From Halococcus salsus (lineage in GTDB: Archaea > Halobacteriota > Halobacteria > Halobacteriales > Halococcaceae): DNA of 64,000 bases. The translations under genes were made by a program, and so were the position numbers. This document shows, piece after piece, positions 18,192 through 26,092 of the stretch (position 1 is its first letter; every line of letters starts with the position of its first letter). The stretch spans positions 609,216 through 673,215 of the forward strand of contig NZ_JAAAJC010000001.1 of the NCBI RefSeq assembly GCF_009900715.1. Reading direction: 5' to 3'. Below the pieces are notes generated by a model that saw only the letters and a program-made list of their open reading frames with translations, did no database searches and had not been told where the DNA came from.

Positions 18192-19861
18192 GTTTGGAAC
18201 GACCCGAACGGTCGAGCCACGTCGGCGCGACCGAGGACGGCCTCGACTACGACGCGCTCGCGGAGCTCCTCGGCGACACGGTCGTGAGTCGCGAGAGCCA
18301 CCTGAACGCGGAGGCGTTCGTGATCCGGCCCGACGAGGTCCAGAACGCGCTGTTCGCGCTTCGCGACGAGGCGGGCTTCGATCACCTCTCGAACGTCACG
18401 GCTCAGGAGTACGCCGACCGCTACGAGAGCATCTACCACCTGAAGAAGTTCGCCGACCCCACCCAGGAGGTCTCGGTGGTGGTACCCGCGGCGAAGGACG
18501 ACCCCGTGAGTCAGACCGCAGTGCCGGTCTACGCGGGCGCGGACTGGCACGAGCGCGAGGCCTACGACCTCGTCGGGATCCGCTACGAGGGCCACCCCGA
18601 CCTCCGACGGATCCTGCTGCCCGAGACCTGGCAGGGGCACCCATTGGGGCTCGACTACGACCAGGACGAACCCCAGGTCGTCACCCTCGAATCCCACGCC
18701 AACCCGCTCGAAGAGGACCACCGCGAGGACGGTGCGGACACGATGTTCCTCAACATCGGGCCCCACCACCCCGCGACCCACGGCGTACTCCACGTCGAGA
18801 CGGTGCTCTCGGGCGAGCAGGTCGCCCACATCGAGCCGGACATCGGCTACCTCCACCGCTGTGAGGAGCAGATGTGCCAGACGAAAACCTACCGCCACCA
18901 GATCATGCCCTACCCCGACCGGTGGGACTACGTCTCCGCCGGGCTCCTCAACGAGTGGGCCTACGCGCGAACCGCCGAGGACCTCGCCGGACTGGAGGTC
19001 CCGGAGTACGCCCAGGTCATCCGGACGATGGGTGCGGAGCTCTGTCGGACCGCGGCCCACCTCCTCGCGCTCGCGACGTTCGCGCTCGACGTCTACGGCG
19101 AGTTCACCGCGACGTTCATGTACGCCTTCCGCGACCGCGAGATCGTCGAGGGGATCCTCGAAGACCTCACGGGGCAGCGCCTGATGTTCAACTACTTCCG
19201 GCTCGGCGGGGTCGCGTGGGACCTCCCGGAGCCCCGCGAGGAGTTCTTCGAGAAGATCCGGGACTTCCTCGACGGGATGCCCGCGAAGCTCGACGAGTAC
19301 CACGACCTCATCACCTCGAACGAGCTGTTCCAGCTCCGGTGTGTCGACACCGGGGTGCTCGACACCGAGACCGCGAAACAGTACGGCGCGACGGGGCCGG
19401 TGGGCCGCGCCTCGGGTGTTGACTACGACGTCCGGCGCGACGATCCATACGGGTACTACCCCGAACTCGACTGGGACGTCATCACCGCGACCGAGGGCGA
19501 CAACTACGCCCGCGTGCTCTGCCGGATGCAGGAGGTCGAACAGTCGGCGCGGATCATCGGACAGTGTGTCAACCTCCTCGAGGACTGGCCCGAGGACGAC
19601 CGCGAGGTTCAGTCGAACGTGCCGCGAACCCTCCGGCCCGACGAGGACACCGAGATCTACCGTGCGGTCGAGGGCGCGAAGGGCGAACTCGGGATCTACA
19701 TTCGGGCCGACGGTACCGACAAACCCGCCCGGTTCAAGATCCGAAGCCCGTGCTTTTCGAACCTCCAGACCCTGCCCGCGATGGCCGAGGGCGGGTACGT
19801 CCCCGACCTGATCGCGGCGCTGGCGAGCATCGACATCGTGCTCGGCGAGGTCGATAGATGA
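18188..19861 (+). CDS. nuoCD: Complex I fused subunit C/D
   Basis: 557 residues. The NuoC-like part covers residues 1 to about 170 (DWHEREAYDLVGIRYEGHPDLRRILLP). The NuoD-like part, with the quinone pocket, covers about 180-557: NIGPHHPATHGVL, GYLHRCEEQMCQTKTYRHQIMPYPDRWDYVS and GATGPVGRASGVDYDVRRDDPY, ending ALASIDIVLGEVDR. The C-D fusion is usual in haloarchaea. The start and stop both overlap neighbours by 4 bases. Confidence 0.95.
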   Translation: MSLERPERSSHVGATEDGLDYDALAELLGDTVVSRESHLNAEAFVIRPDEVQNALFALRDEAGFDHLSNVTAQEYADRYESIYHLKKFADPTQEVSVVVPAAKDDPVSQTAVPVYAGADWHEREAYDLVGIRYEGHPDLRRILLPETWQGHPLGLDYDQDEPQVVTLESHANPLEEDHREDGADTMFLNIGPHHPATHGVLHVETVLSGEQVAHIEPDIGYLHRCEEQMCQTKTYRHQIMPYPDRWDYVSAGLLNEWAYARTAEDLAGLEVPEYAQVIRTMGAELCRTAAHLLALATFALDVYGEFTATFMYAFRDREIVEGILEDLTGQRLMFNYFRLGGVAWDLPEPREEFFEKIRDFLDGMPAKLDEYHDLITSNELFQLRCVDTGVLDTETAKQYGATGPVGRASGVDYDVRRDDPYGYYPELDWDVITATEGDNYARVLCRMQEVEQSARIIGQCVNLLEDWPEDDREVQSNVPRTLRPDEDTEIYRAVEGAKGELGIYIRADGTDKPARFKIRSPCFSNLQTLPAMAEGGYVPDLIAALASIDIVLGEVDR

Positions 19862-20988
19862 GGTCCGGCGTCCTCCTCCAGCAGAGCAACGCGACCAACG
19901 CCACGAACGCGACGAACGCCTCCGCGGGCGCGAGCGGCGGCACGACGTTTCCCGAGCTCCTGAGTCAGACTCTGGGATTCGGTCCCAACCCCGACCCGGG
20001 TCTCCAGTTCCTCTTCGGGCTGGTGGGCGCGGCGCTGATCTCGGTGCTCTTCCTCTCGGTCGTCGCGGTCGCGGGGATCTGGGGCAAACGAAAGATCACG
20101 GCGGCGTTCACCGACCGTATCGCGGTCAACCGGATCGGGCCGTTCGGCCTCCTGATCGTGGTCGCCGACGCGGTCCGACTCCTCTCGAAGGAGGTCATCA
20201 TCCCCGACGGTGCCGACCGGCCGGGCTTCGACATCGGGCCGATGCTCGTGCCGTTCTCGGCGATCCTCGGCTTCGCGGTGATCCCGCTCGGCACCAACCT
20301 CCAACTCGCCGACCCCGAGACGGGCTTCGTCTTCGTCTTCGCGGCCTCGTCGCTCGCCTCGCTCGGTCTCCTGCTCTCGGGCTACTCCTCGAACAACAAG
20401 TACTCGCTTCTCGGCGGGCTCCGCGCGCTCGCCCAGAACCTCGCCTACGAGATCCCGCTCGTGGTGACGGCGGCCTCGGTGGTGCTGTTCGCCGGCACCC
20501 TCCAGATGAGCGAGGTCGTCGCCGTCCAGGCCGAACCGCTGTTCACGGTCGCCGGGGTCTCGATCCCGTCGTGGTTCGCGTTCGTGAACCCGTTCGCGTT
20601 CGTGCTGTTCATGATCTCGAACCTCGCCGAAGTCGGCCGGAACCCCTTCGACACGCCCGAAGCGCCGGGCGAGCTCGTCGCGGGGTTCATGACGGAGTAC
20701 TCGGGCGCGTACTTCGTCCTGCTCTATCTCGGGGAGTTCCTCCACATCTTCCTCGGCGGGGCCATCGTGGCCACGCTGTTCCTCGGTGGACCCGCCGGGC
20801 CGGTGCTGCCGGGGATCGTCTGGATGCTCATCAAGATCCTCGCGGTCTACCTGTTCACCCAGTGGATGCGCTCGGCCATCCCCCGGATCCGGATCGACCA
20901 GCTGATCCAGATCGGCTGGAAGGGCCTGCTCGTGATGAGTTTCGCCAACCTCGTGCTCACGGCCGTTATCGTGGGACTGATCGCGTAA
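19858..20988 (+). CDS. nuoH: Complex I subunit H (membrane)
   Basis: 376 residues with about eight helices. The conserved quinone-channel loops are [26 protein letters not shown] and [30 protein letters not shown]-like, with [11 protein letters not shown] following. The N-terminus carries a low-complexity outer segment with three NAT repeats (near residues 10-20), which are potential N-glycosylation sequons (Asn-Ala-Thr). The haloarchaeal complex lacks NuoE/F/G, so the electron donor is probably not NADH. Confidence 0.94.
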   Translation: [376 protein letters not shown]

Positions 20989-20997
20989 CTACAACCA

Positions 20998-21459
20998 ATG
21001 ATAGGAATCCTCAAATCGATGGCGACGACGATGAAACACGCGCTCGACGGCGAGACCTTCACCGTCGAATACCCGGACGTCCCGCCCGAGGTCAGCCCAC
21101 GATTCCGCGGGATCCACAAGTTCAGCCAGGAGCGCTGTATCTGGTGTCGCCAGTGCGAGAAGGTCTGTCCGAACGACACGATCCAGATCGTCCAGGACGA
21201 CCAGCGAAACGGCGAGCAGTACAACCTCCACATCGGTCAGTGCATCTACTGCCGCCTCTGTGAGGAGGTCTGCCCCGTCGACGCGATCATCCTGACCCAG
21301 AACTTCGAGTTCACCGGGGACACCAAGGACGACCTCGCGCTCAACAAGGAACAGTTGAAGAACGTACCGTGGTACAAGGATATCGACCCGCTCGAATCAC
21401 GCGAACCCGATCGTGGCGTCTGGATCGGTGACGGCGAAGGCGAAGTCGATTACCAGTAA
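20998..21459 (+). CDS. nuoI: Complex I subunit I, 2[4Fe-4S] ferredoxin-like
   Basis: 153 residues. Two complete cluster motifs are CIWCRQCEKVCP (Cys47, 50, 53, 57) and CIYCRLCEEVCP (Cys82, 85, 88, 92). The tail DIDPLESREPDRGVW ends IGDGEGEVDYQ. Normally nuoJ1-J2-K-L-M-N follow directly; here they do not. Instead the last 25 codons plus stop are repeated 212 bases downstream. The gene itself looks intact and of normal length. Confidence 0.95.
   Translation: MIGILKSMATTMKHALDGETFTVEYPDVPPEVSPRFRGIHKFSQERCIWCRQCEKVCPNDTIQIVQDDQRNGEQYNLHIGQCIYCRLCEEVCPVDAIILTQNFEFTGDTKDDLALNKEQLKNVPWYKDIDPLESREPDRGVWIGDGEGEVDYQ
21382..21459 (+). repeat. nuoI 3' tail, parent copy of a duplication
   Basis: These 78 bases (last 25 codons plus stop of nuoI) match 21594-21671 at 77 of 78 positions. 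The single difference is GGC versus GGT, both glycine. Confidence 0.9.
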
Positions 21460-21510
21460 TCATACGTCGCGCGGTGCGAGGTCGACCGAAGCGAGGGCGG
21501 TCTTTTTCAT

Positions 21511-21581
21511 CCACGTTTTTGCCGTGAGTGGTTTCGAAGCGAGCAAACGCGAGCGAGAAATCCCGAACGGGAAAAAGGTGG
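21511..21581 (-). repeat. Hairpin half of the dispersed intergenic element (copy C)
   Basis: On the minus strand CCACCTTTTTCCCG...GGCAAAAACGTGG forms a long-arm inverted repeat, followed by ATGAAAAAG and CTTCGGTCGACCTCGC. It matches the order in the elements at 7.1 kb and 32.6 kb. It lies exactly in the spacer between the two nuoI tails. Confidence 0.6.
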
Positions 21582-21593
21582 GGTCACGAGGAC

Positions 21594-21671
21594 ATCGACC
21601 CGCTCGAATCACGCGAACCCGATCGTGGCGTCTGGATCGGTGACGGTGAAGGCGAAGTCGATTACCAGTAA
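21594..21671 (+). pseudogene. Duplicated 3' end of nuoI, no start or promoter
   Basis: This is a second copy of the nuoI terminal coding segment including the stop codon. Upstream of it the reading frame loses nuoI identity within a few codons (WYKD of the parent becomes an altered HED), so it is not a whole gene. Its near-perfect identity implies a recent event or gene conversion. No nuoJ follows. Confidence 0.85.
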
Positions 21672-21743
21672 CTCGTTCGACGAATCCGATCCGGGACCGG
21701 CTAAATTTCCGTCCGGAGAACCTCTCAACCCAACGGAGATAGA

Positions 21744-21753
21744 GTTATATACA
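21744..21753 (+). promoter_or_regulatory. TATA box for the wHTH gene
   Basis: GTTATATACA lies about 30-38 bases ahead of the ATG at 21782, a fit for a transcript with a very short leader. It shows that transcription restarts after the broken nuo operon. Confidence 0.55.
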
Positions 21754-21781
21754 TCCCGTATGAGTCTGGACACAGATACCG

Positions 21782-22126
21782 ATGAGTGGATCCGAAACGG
21801 ACGACCCGACGGAGGACACCGAGTCGGCGACGGAGGAGGAACTCGCGGAGTTCGTCAAGCAGTCGTCGACCCGAACGGCGGTGCTCACCCAGCTCGTCAG
21901 CGGCCCGGCCACGCCCGGCGAGATCGCCGAGGACCGCTCGGTGACCATCGACGGGAACACGGCGAGCACGAGCAGCACGAGCAGCACGAGCGCCGAATCG
22001 GCGGCCGAACAGCTCCAGGAGAAGGGACTGGTCGAACTCCTCGAAACGGACGAGCTCCGGGTGTTCAGCCTCACGGCGCTCGGCGAGAGCGTGCTGTTCT
22101 CGCTCAACCAGCAGGACGAGGTCTGA
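21782..22126 (+). CDS. Winged-helix transcriptional regulator-like protein
   Basis: 114 residues. After an acidic N-terminus (about 25 residues), SSTRTAVLTQLVSGPATPGEIAE looks like the first helices of an ArsR/MarR-like winged helix. AAEQLQEKGLVELLETDELRVFSLTALGESVLF supplies the recognition helix and wing. Between them lies a Ser/Thr stretch (TASTSSTSSTSAES), encoded by about three repeats of AGCACGAGC, that interrupts the expected helix-turn-helix. This may be a repeat expansion in a surface loop. Targets are unknown. Confidence 0.7.
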   Translation: MSGSETDDPTEDTESATEEELAEFVKQSSTRTAVLTQLVSGPATPGEIAEDRSVTIDGNTASTSSTSSTSAESAAEQLQEKGLVELLETDELRVFSLTALGESVLFSLNQQDEV

Positions 22127-22132
22127 AGAGGC

Positions 22133-22687
22133 TCAGTTCTCGGGGCCGGTCTCGTAGTCGCCGCCGTACCGGATGAAGAAGTACGCGAGCCCCAGCGTCG
22201 AGAGCATGAGGCTCATCGCGGCGATCCCGAGGTTCTTCGCGCTGTTCGGGACCGTCAGCCCGGGGCCGCCACCGCCGCTCGACCCGCCACCCTCCTGGAC
22301 GATGACGGTGCCGACCATGCCGACCTCCTCGTGGGGTGCACAGTGATAGGGGAACTCGCCGGCTTCGGGGAAGGTGTGGCTGAAGGTGATGTCGTCGCCG
22401 TCCTCGGGGTCACCGGAGTCGAAGGCCCCGTCGTCGGCGACGACGTTGTGCGCGCCACCCTGACCGGTCCACTCCCAGGTCACGGTGGTTCCGGGTGCGA
22501 TGGTGAGCTCCTCGGGGTCGAACGAGAGTCCCGAACCCGAACCCACTGCCACCGTCTCCCCGCCGCCCGAGCTGTTCCCCTCCTGTGCCGCGGCCGTGCC
22601 GGTCGCGCCGGCGACGGCCGCCGTCCCTCCGGCGGCCCGGAGGAACCCGCGTCGGCTCACCGGCGCATCGGCGTCGGTCGCATCCAT
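22133..22687 (-). CDS. Halocyanin-type blue copper protein, Tat-exported and membrane-anchored
   Basis: 184 residues. A Tat signal with SRRGFLRAAGG (residues 11-21) is followed by a Ser/Gly linker and a plastocyanin fold. The type 1 copper ligands are visible: His80 (GGAHNV), Cys116 and His119 (YHCAPH) and Met124. A Gly-rich hinge and a C-terminal membrane helix near residues 153-173 anchor it to the outer face. Halocyanins carry electrons in haloarchaeal respiration. It sits tail-to-tail with the wHTH gene, close to the nuo genes. Confidence 0.92.
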   Translation of the reverse strand: MDATDADAPVSRRGFLRAAGGTAAVAGATGTAAAQEGNSSGGGETVAVGSGSGLSFDPEELTIAPGTTVTWEWTGQGGAHNVVADDGAFDSGDPEDGDDITFSHTFPEAGEFPYHCAPHEEVGMVGTVIVQEGGGSSGGGGPGLTVPNSAKNLGIAAMSLMLSTLGLAYFFIRYGGDYETGPEN

Positions 22688-22836
22688 ACCCCGGATCCGT
22701 GTCGATCCATACTGAACATTACGGTGTCATCGGCCGGTCCGTCGACCGTTCGGGTCGTCCCGCGAGCGCGTTCGATGGGGAGGGACGTATTCCATGCATT
22801 CGCAAGCCACGAAGCCACCATCCAGGAAGACAACGA

Positions 22837-22847
22837 ACCTATAACCG
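22837..22847 (+). promoter_or_regulatory. Probable TATA box for otsA-otsB
   Basis: ACCTATAACCG is the only AT-rich core element in the 200 bases before otsA, about 50 bases ahead of the ATG, so it implies a leader of about 25 bases. Confidence 0.4.
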
Positions 22848-22896
22848 ATGCGACTGAATGGGGACGTAGGGAGACGAACGGGAGTGGCCAAACTAC

Positions 22897-24402
22897 ATGG
22901 GTAACGACGACCGCGAAACCGACGGGGGTATCGTGTCGTCGGTCGGCGACCTCGTCGTGGTGTCGAACCGCCAGCCGTACACCCACAGCTACGAGGCGAC
23001 CGACGACGGACGCGAGATAACGGTGAGCCGGCCCGCCGGCGGGCTGACCGCGGGGCTCGACCCGGTGATGCAGGAGACCGACGGGACCTGGATCGCCTGG
23101 GGCGACGGGGAAGCCGACGCCGACGTCACCGACGAGAACGACGAAGTCCGAATGCCGCCGGAGAGCGAGGCCTACACGCTCAGACGCCTCTGGCTCACCG
23201 ACGAGGAGGTCGAGGGCTACTACTACGGCTACTCGAACCGCGTGCTCTGGCCGCTGTGCCACGGCGGCACGATGAAGGCCGAGTACGTCGAGCGCTACTG
23301 GCAGCGCTACCAGCAGGTCAACCGGACGTTCGCCGACGCCACCATCGAGGCCGCGAGCGAGGATTCGCTGGTCTGGTTTCAGGACTATCACTTCACGCTC
23401 GCGCCCCGACAGGTCCGCGAGGCGGTCCCCGACTCCACGTTCCTGATGCACTTCTGGCACATAACGTGGCCCGGTTGGGACACCTTCCGGTCGTGTCCGA
23501 ACCAGGAGGCGCTGCTCACCGGGCTGCTCGGCAACGACCTGCTCGGGTTCCACGTCGAGCGTTACTGCAAGAACTTCCTCGACTGCGTGGACGAGGCCCT
23601 GGAGGACGCGTTCATCGACTACGACGGCAACCGCGTCAACTACGACGGCCACACGACCACGGTTCGCGCGTTCCCGATGGGCATCGACGCCGACTCGATC
23701 CGCGAACACAGCGAGTCGGCCGACGAGGCGTTCTGGAACGAGTTCAAGACCGACCACGGTATCGAGCCCGACACCAGGGTCGTCGTGGGCGTCGACCGGC
23801 TGGACTACACCAAGGGCATCGTCGAGCGCCTCGACGCGTTCGAACGGCTGCTCGAAACCCGACCCGAGTGGCGCGGGGAGGTGTGTTACGTCCAGAAGGC
23901 CAACGAGAGCCGGTCGCTGATCCCCGACTATCAGGACCTCCAGACCGAGGTGCAGGAGTCGATCGAGCGGGTCAACGACCGGTTCGGGACCGACGACTGG
24001 CAGCCCGTGGTCTACATCAACGAGTTCATCGCCCAGGACGAGCTCTGTGGGCTCTATCGCTACGCCGACGTGATGCTCGTGAGCGCGGTGCGCGACGGCA
24101 TGAACCTCGTCTCGAAGGAGTACGTCGCCGCACAGGTCGACGACGACGGCGTGCTCGTGCTCTCGGACCAGGCGGGTGCCTACGAGGAACTCGGCGAGTG
24201 GGCGCTGACGATCAACCCCTACGACACCGACGCGTTCGCCGAGACGATCGAGACCGCGCTGACGATGGACCCCGACGACCGCGAGGACCGCATGGCGGCG
24301 CTTCGCGAGCAGGTCGAGTCCCAGGACCTCTTCGCGTGGATGGACGACATCTTCGCGACGGCGAACGAACTCAGGGAGAAGAAGATCGCCAGTGACGGGT
24401 GA
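22897..24402 (+). CDS. otsA: Alpha,alpha-trehalose-phosphate synthase (UDP/GDP-forming), GT20
   Basis: 501 residues. It joins UDP- or GDP-glucose to glucose-6-phosphate. GT20 landmarks are VVVSNRQPY near residue 25, RPAGGLTAGLDPVM, WFQDYHFTLAP, FHVERYCKNFLDC, RVVVGVDRLDYTKGIVERL and VSAVRDGMNLVSKEYVAAQ. The product feeds OtsB, whose gene overlaps by 11 bases. Trehalose is a compatible solute and stress protectant, so a salt- or heat-responsive role is likely. Confidence 0.95.
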   Translation: MGNDDRETDGGIVSSVGDLVVVSNRQPYTHSYEATDDGREITVSRPAGGLTAGLDPVMQETDGTWIAWGDGEADADVTDENDEVRMPPESEAYTLRRLWLTDEEVEGYYYGYSNRVLWPLCHGGTMKAEYVERYWQRYQQVNRTFADATIEAASEDSLVWFQDYHFTLAPRQVREAVPDSTFLMHFWHITWPGWDTFRSCPNQEALLTGLLGNDLLGFHVERYCKNFLDCVDEALEDAFIDYDGNRVNYDGHTTTVRAFPMGIDADSIREHSESADEAFWNEFKTDHGIEPDTRVVVGVDRLDYTKGIVERLDAFERLLETRPEWRGEVCYVQKANESRSLIPDYQDLQTEVQESIERVNDRFGTDDWQPVVYINEFIAQDELCGLYRYADVMLVSAVRDGMNLVSKEYVAAQVDDDGVLVLSDQAGAYEELGEWALTINPYDTDAFAETIETALTMDPDDREDRMAALREQVESQDLFAWMDDIFATANELREKKIASDG

Positions 24403-25231
24403 GCGCTCCGACGGGTCGGGTTCCGACCCGACTCCGAGCGGCGACGTCGACCCCGACCTCCGATCGGCGATGGCCACACGACTCCGCGACGCCGACGGCC
24501 TCCTCTTCTGTACCGACTTCGACGGCACGCTCGCGGGTATCGAGACCGACCCCGACGCACCGGCGATCGGTACCGCGAACCGCGAGGCGCTCGAAACCCT
24601 TCGCGACCACCCCGGGGTCCACGTCGCGGTGATCAGCGGGCGCGAACTCGCCGACCTCCGCGAGCGCGTCGGGATCGCGGGCGTCGACTACGCCGGCAAC
24701 CACGGCCTCGAACTCTACCAGGGCGAGGAGGCCTCGGTCCATCCCGAGGCCGCCGAACGCGAACGCGAGCTCGAACGCATCGTCGACATGGTCGAGGACG
24801 ACCTCGCGGGCACCGACTGCTTCGTCGAGAACAAGACCGTGAGCGCGACGATCCACTATCGGAGCGACCCCGAGCGCGAGGCCGAGGTCCACGACGCGGT
24901 CGAGAGCGCCGTCGAGCAGGTCGCGCCCGACGGGTTCGAGGTCTCGACCGGCAAGGAGATAATCGAACTCACGCCCGCCGTGGCGTGGGACAAGGGGAAG
25001 GTGGTCTCGCAGCTGATGGAGGACTACCCCGACTCGCTCGCGGTCTACATCGGCGACGACACGACCGACGAGGCCGCCTTCCGGGCGCTCTCGGACGAGG
25101 ACATCAGCGTCCACGTCGGCGACGACGAGACCGCGGCGGCCTACCGGCTCGCCGACCCCGAGGGGGTCACCGCGTTCATCGAGTGGGTGGTCGAAGAAGG
25201 CCTCGACGAACTCGACGGTCACGCCGACTGA
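24392..25231 (+). CDS. otsB: Trehalose-6-phosphate phosphatase
   Basis: 279 residues, GTG start inside the end of otsA. HAD superfamily motifs: the nucleophile Asp42 in CTDFDGTLAGI, ISGREL, and the metal-binding GDDTTDEAAFRAL near residue 214. The gene overlap with otsA makes the two-step OtsAB route to trehalose explicit. An acidic N-terminal extension of about 25 residues precedes the core. Confidence 0.95.
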   Translation: MTGERSDGSGSDPTPSGDVDPDLRSAMATRLRDADGLLFCTDFDGTLAGIETDPDAPAIGTANREALETLRDHPGVHVAVISGRELADLRERVGIAGVDYAGNHGLELYQGEEASVHPEAAERERELERIVDMVEDDLAGTDCFVENKTVSATIHYRSDPEREAEVHDAVESAVEQVAPDGFEVSTGKEIIELTPAVAWDKGKVVSQLMEDYPDSLAVYIGDDTTDEAAFRALSDEDISVHVGDDETAAAYRLADPEGVTAFIEWVVEEGLDELDGHAD

Positions 25232-25286
25232 CCGACCAGGGGTCGACCGCGCCGGGCGCAGGCTTATGCCCTCGGCGACTCAAATA

Positions 25287-25496
25287 ATGGATATGGGACT
25301 CATCAGCCACCTCACCTCGAAACGGTCCGGACAGCTCAGCGCGCTCTCGATGCTCGTCGAGGCAGCCATCGCCCTCTACCGGGGCAAGAAGGACGTCGCG
25401 GCGCTCTACCTCGGCGCGGCCGTGCTCGCGTACCGGTCAAGCGTTATCGGCGCTGTCGCCGAGATACTGATCCGTGCCTATCAGCGGCTTCGATAA
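25287..25496 (+). CDS. Small membrane-associated haloarchaeal protein, function unknown
   Basis: About 69 residues from MDMGLISHL; alternative starts are ATG at 25266 or 25293. A charged opening (SKRSGQLSA) leads to one or two amphipathic or hydrophobic helices (ALSMLVEAAIALY; VAALYLGAAVLAY). A GGCTTATGC element about 27 bases before 25287 favours that start. Co-expression with otsB is possible (55 bases apart). Confidence 0.55.
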   Translation: MDMGLISHLTSKRSGQLSALSMLVEAAIALYRGKKDVAALYLGAAVLAYRSSVIGAVAEILIRAYQRLR

Positions 25497-25529
25497 ACGG
25501 GAAAACGCGCGGCTTCGCGGTCGGTCGAC

Positions 25530-25799
25530 TTACGCGCCGGCTTCGTCGAGCGCGGACTCGATCTCCTCGCGCTGGGTCACGCCGATGAACCGTTCGACGA
25601 CACCGTCGTCGTTCTCGACGACGAGGGTGGGGATCGAGCGAACCTGGTACTCGTTGGCGGTCTCCTGGTCCTCGTCGACGTCGATCTTCTCGAACTCCAC
25701 GCTCCCGTCCCGGTCGGCCTCGATCTCCTCGAGGATCGGGTCCTGAGTCTTGCAGGGGCCGCACCAGTCGGCGTAGAAATCCTTCAGTGTGACGCTCAT
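25530..25799 (-). CDS. trxA: Thioredoxin
   Basis: 89 residues, a short thioredoxin fold. The active site YADWCGPCK (Cys13, Cys16) is followed by VEFEKIDVDED and the cis-proline in RSIPTLVV. It begins almost at the strand before the active site, so the first beta-alpha unit of longer thioredoxins is missing, a form common in haloarchaea. It reduces protein disulfides in the cytosol. Confidence 0.92.
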   Translation of the reverse strand: MSVTLKDFYADWCGPCKTQDPILEEIEADRDGSVEFEKIDVDEDQETANEYQVRSIPTLVVENDDGVVERFIGVTQREEIESALDEAGA

Positions 25800-25894
25800 T
25801 GTTCACCTCTGGTTACGTCACCACCACTGATAAGCGTTGTTCACCGGCCACCGGCCGACGAAAGGCTTAGGACTCTCCCGGCTCCAGCGGAGGT

Positions 25895-26056
25895 ATGAGC
25901 AGCGGCCAGAACTCCGGCGGGCTGATGTCGAGCGCGGGACTCGTGCGGTACTTCGACGCCGAGGACCAGAACGCGATCCGGATCAGTCCGGAGTCGGTCG
26001 TGGCCTTCGGGGTCGCGTTCGGGTTGTTCGTGATGGCGCTGACGGTCATGCTGTAA
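25895..26056 (+). CDS. secG: Preprotein translocase subunit Sec61beta
   Basis: Only 53 codons ([13 protein letters not shown]...). It has the archaeal Sec61beta layout: a Ser/Gly-rich start, the conserved [10 protein letters not shown], then the [15 protein letters not shown] segment that leads into a single C-terminal membrane helix ending VMALTVML. It is a small accessory subunit of the SecYE channel. It is compact and easily missed because of its length. Confidence 0.92.
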   Translation: MSSGQNSGGLMSSAGLVRYFDAEDQNAIRISPESVVAFGVAFGLFVMALTVML

Positions 26057-26092
26057 CCGGACGTTCTTTTTCGTCCATCGCCTCCGTCCGCT

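Noticed and set aside
21625-22176. Frame running from the duplicated nuoI tail into the wHTH gene
   Set aside because: It is out of frame with both the nuoI tail and the wHTH coding sequence.
22657-24528. 623-codon minus-strand frame opposite otsA
   Set aside because: Otherwise shadow of otsA: no domain, composition typical of antisense GC-rich DNA.
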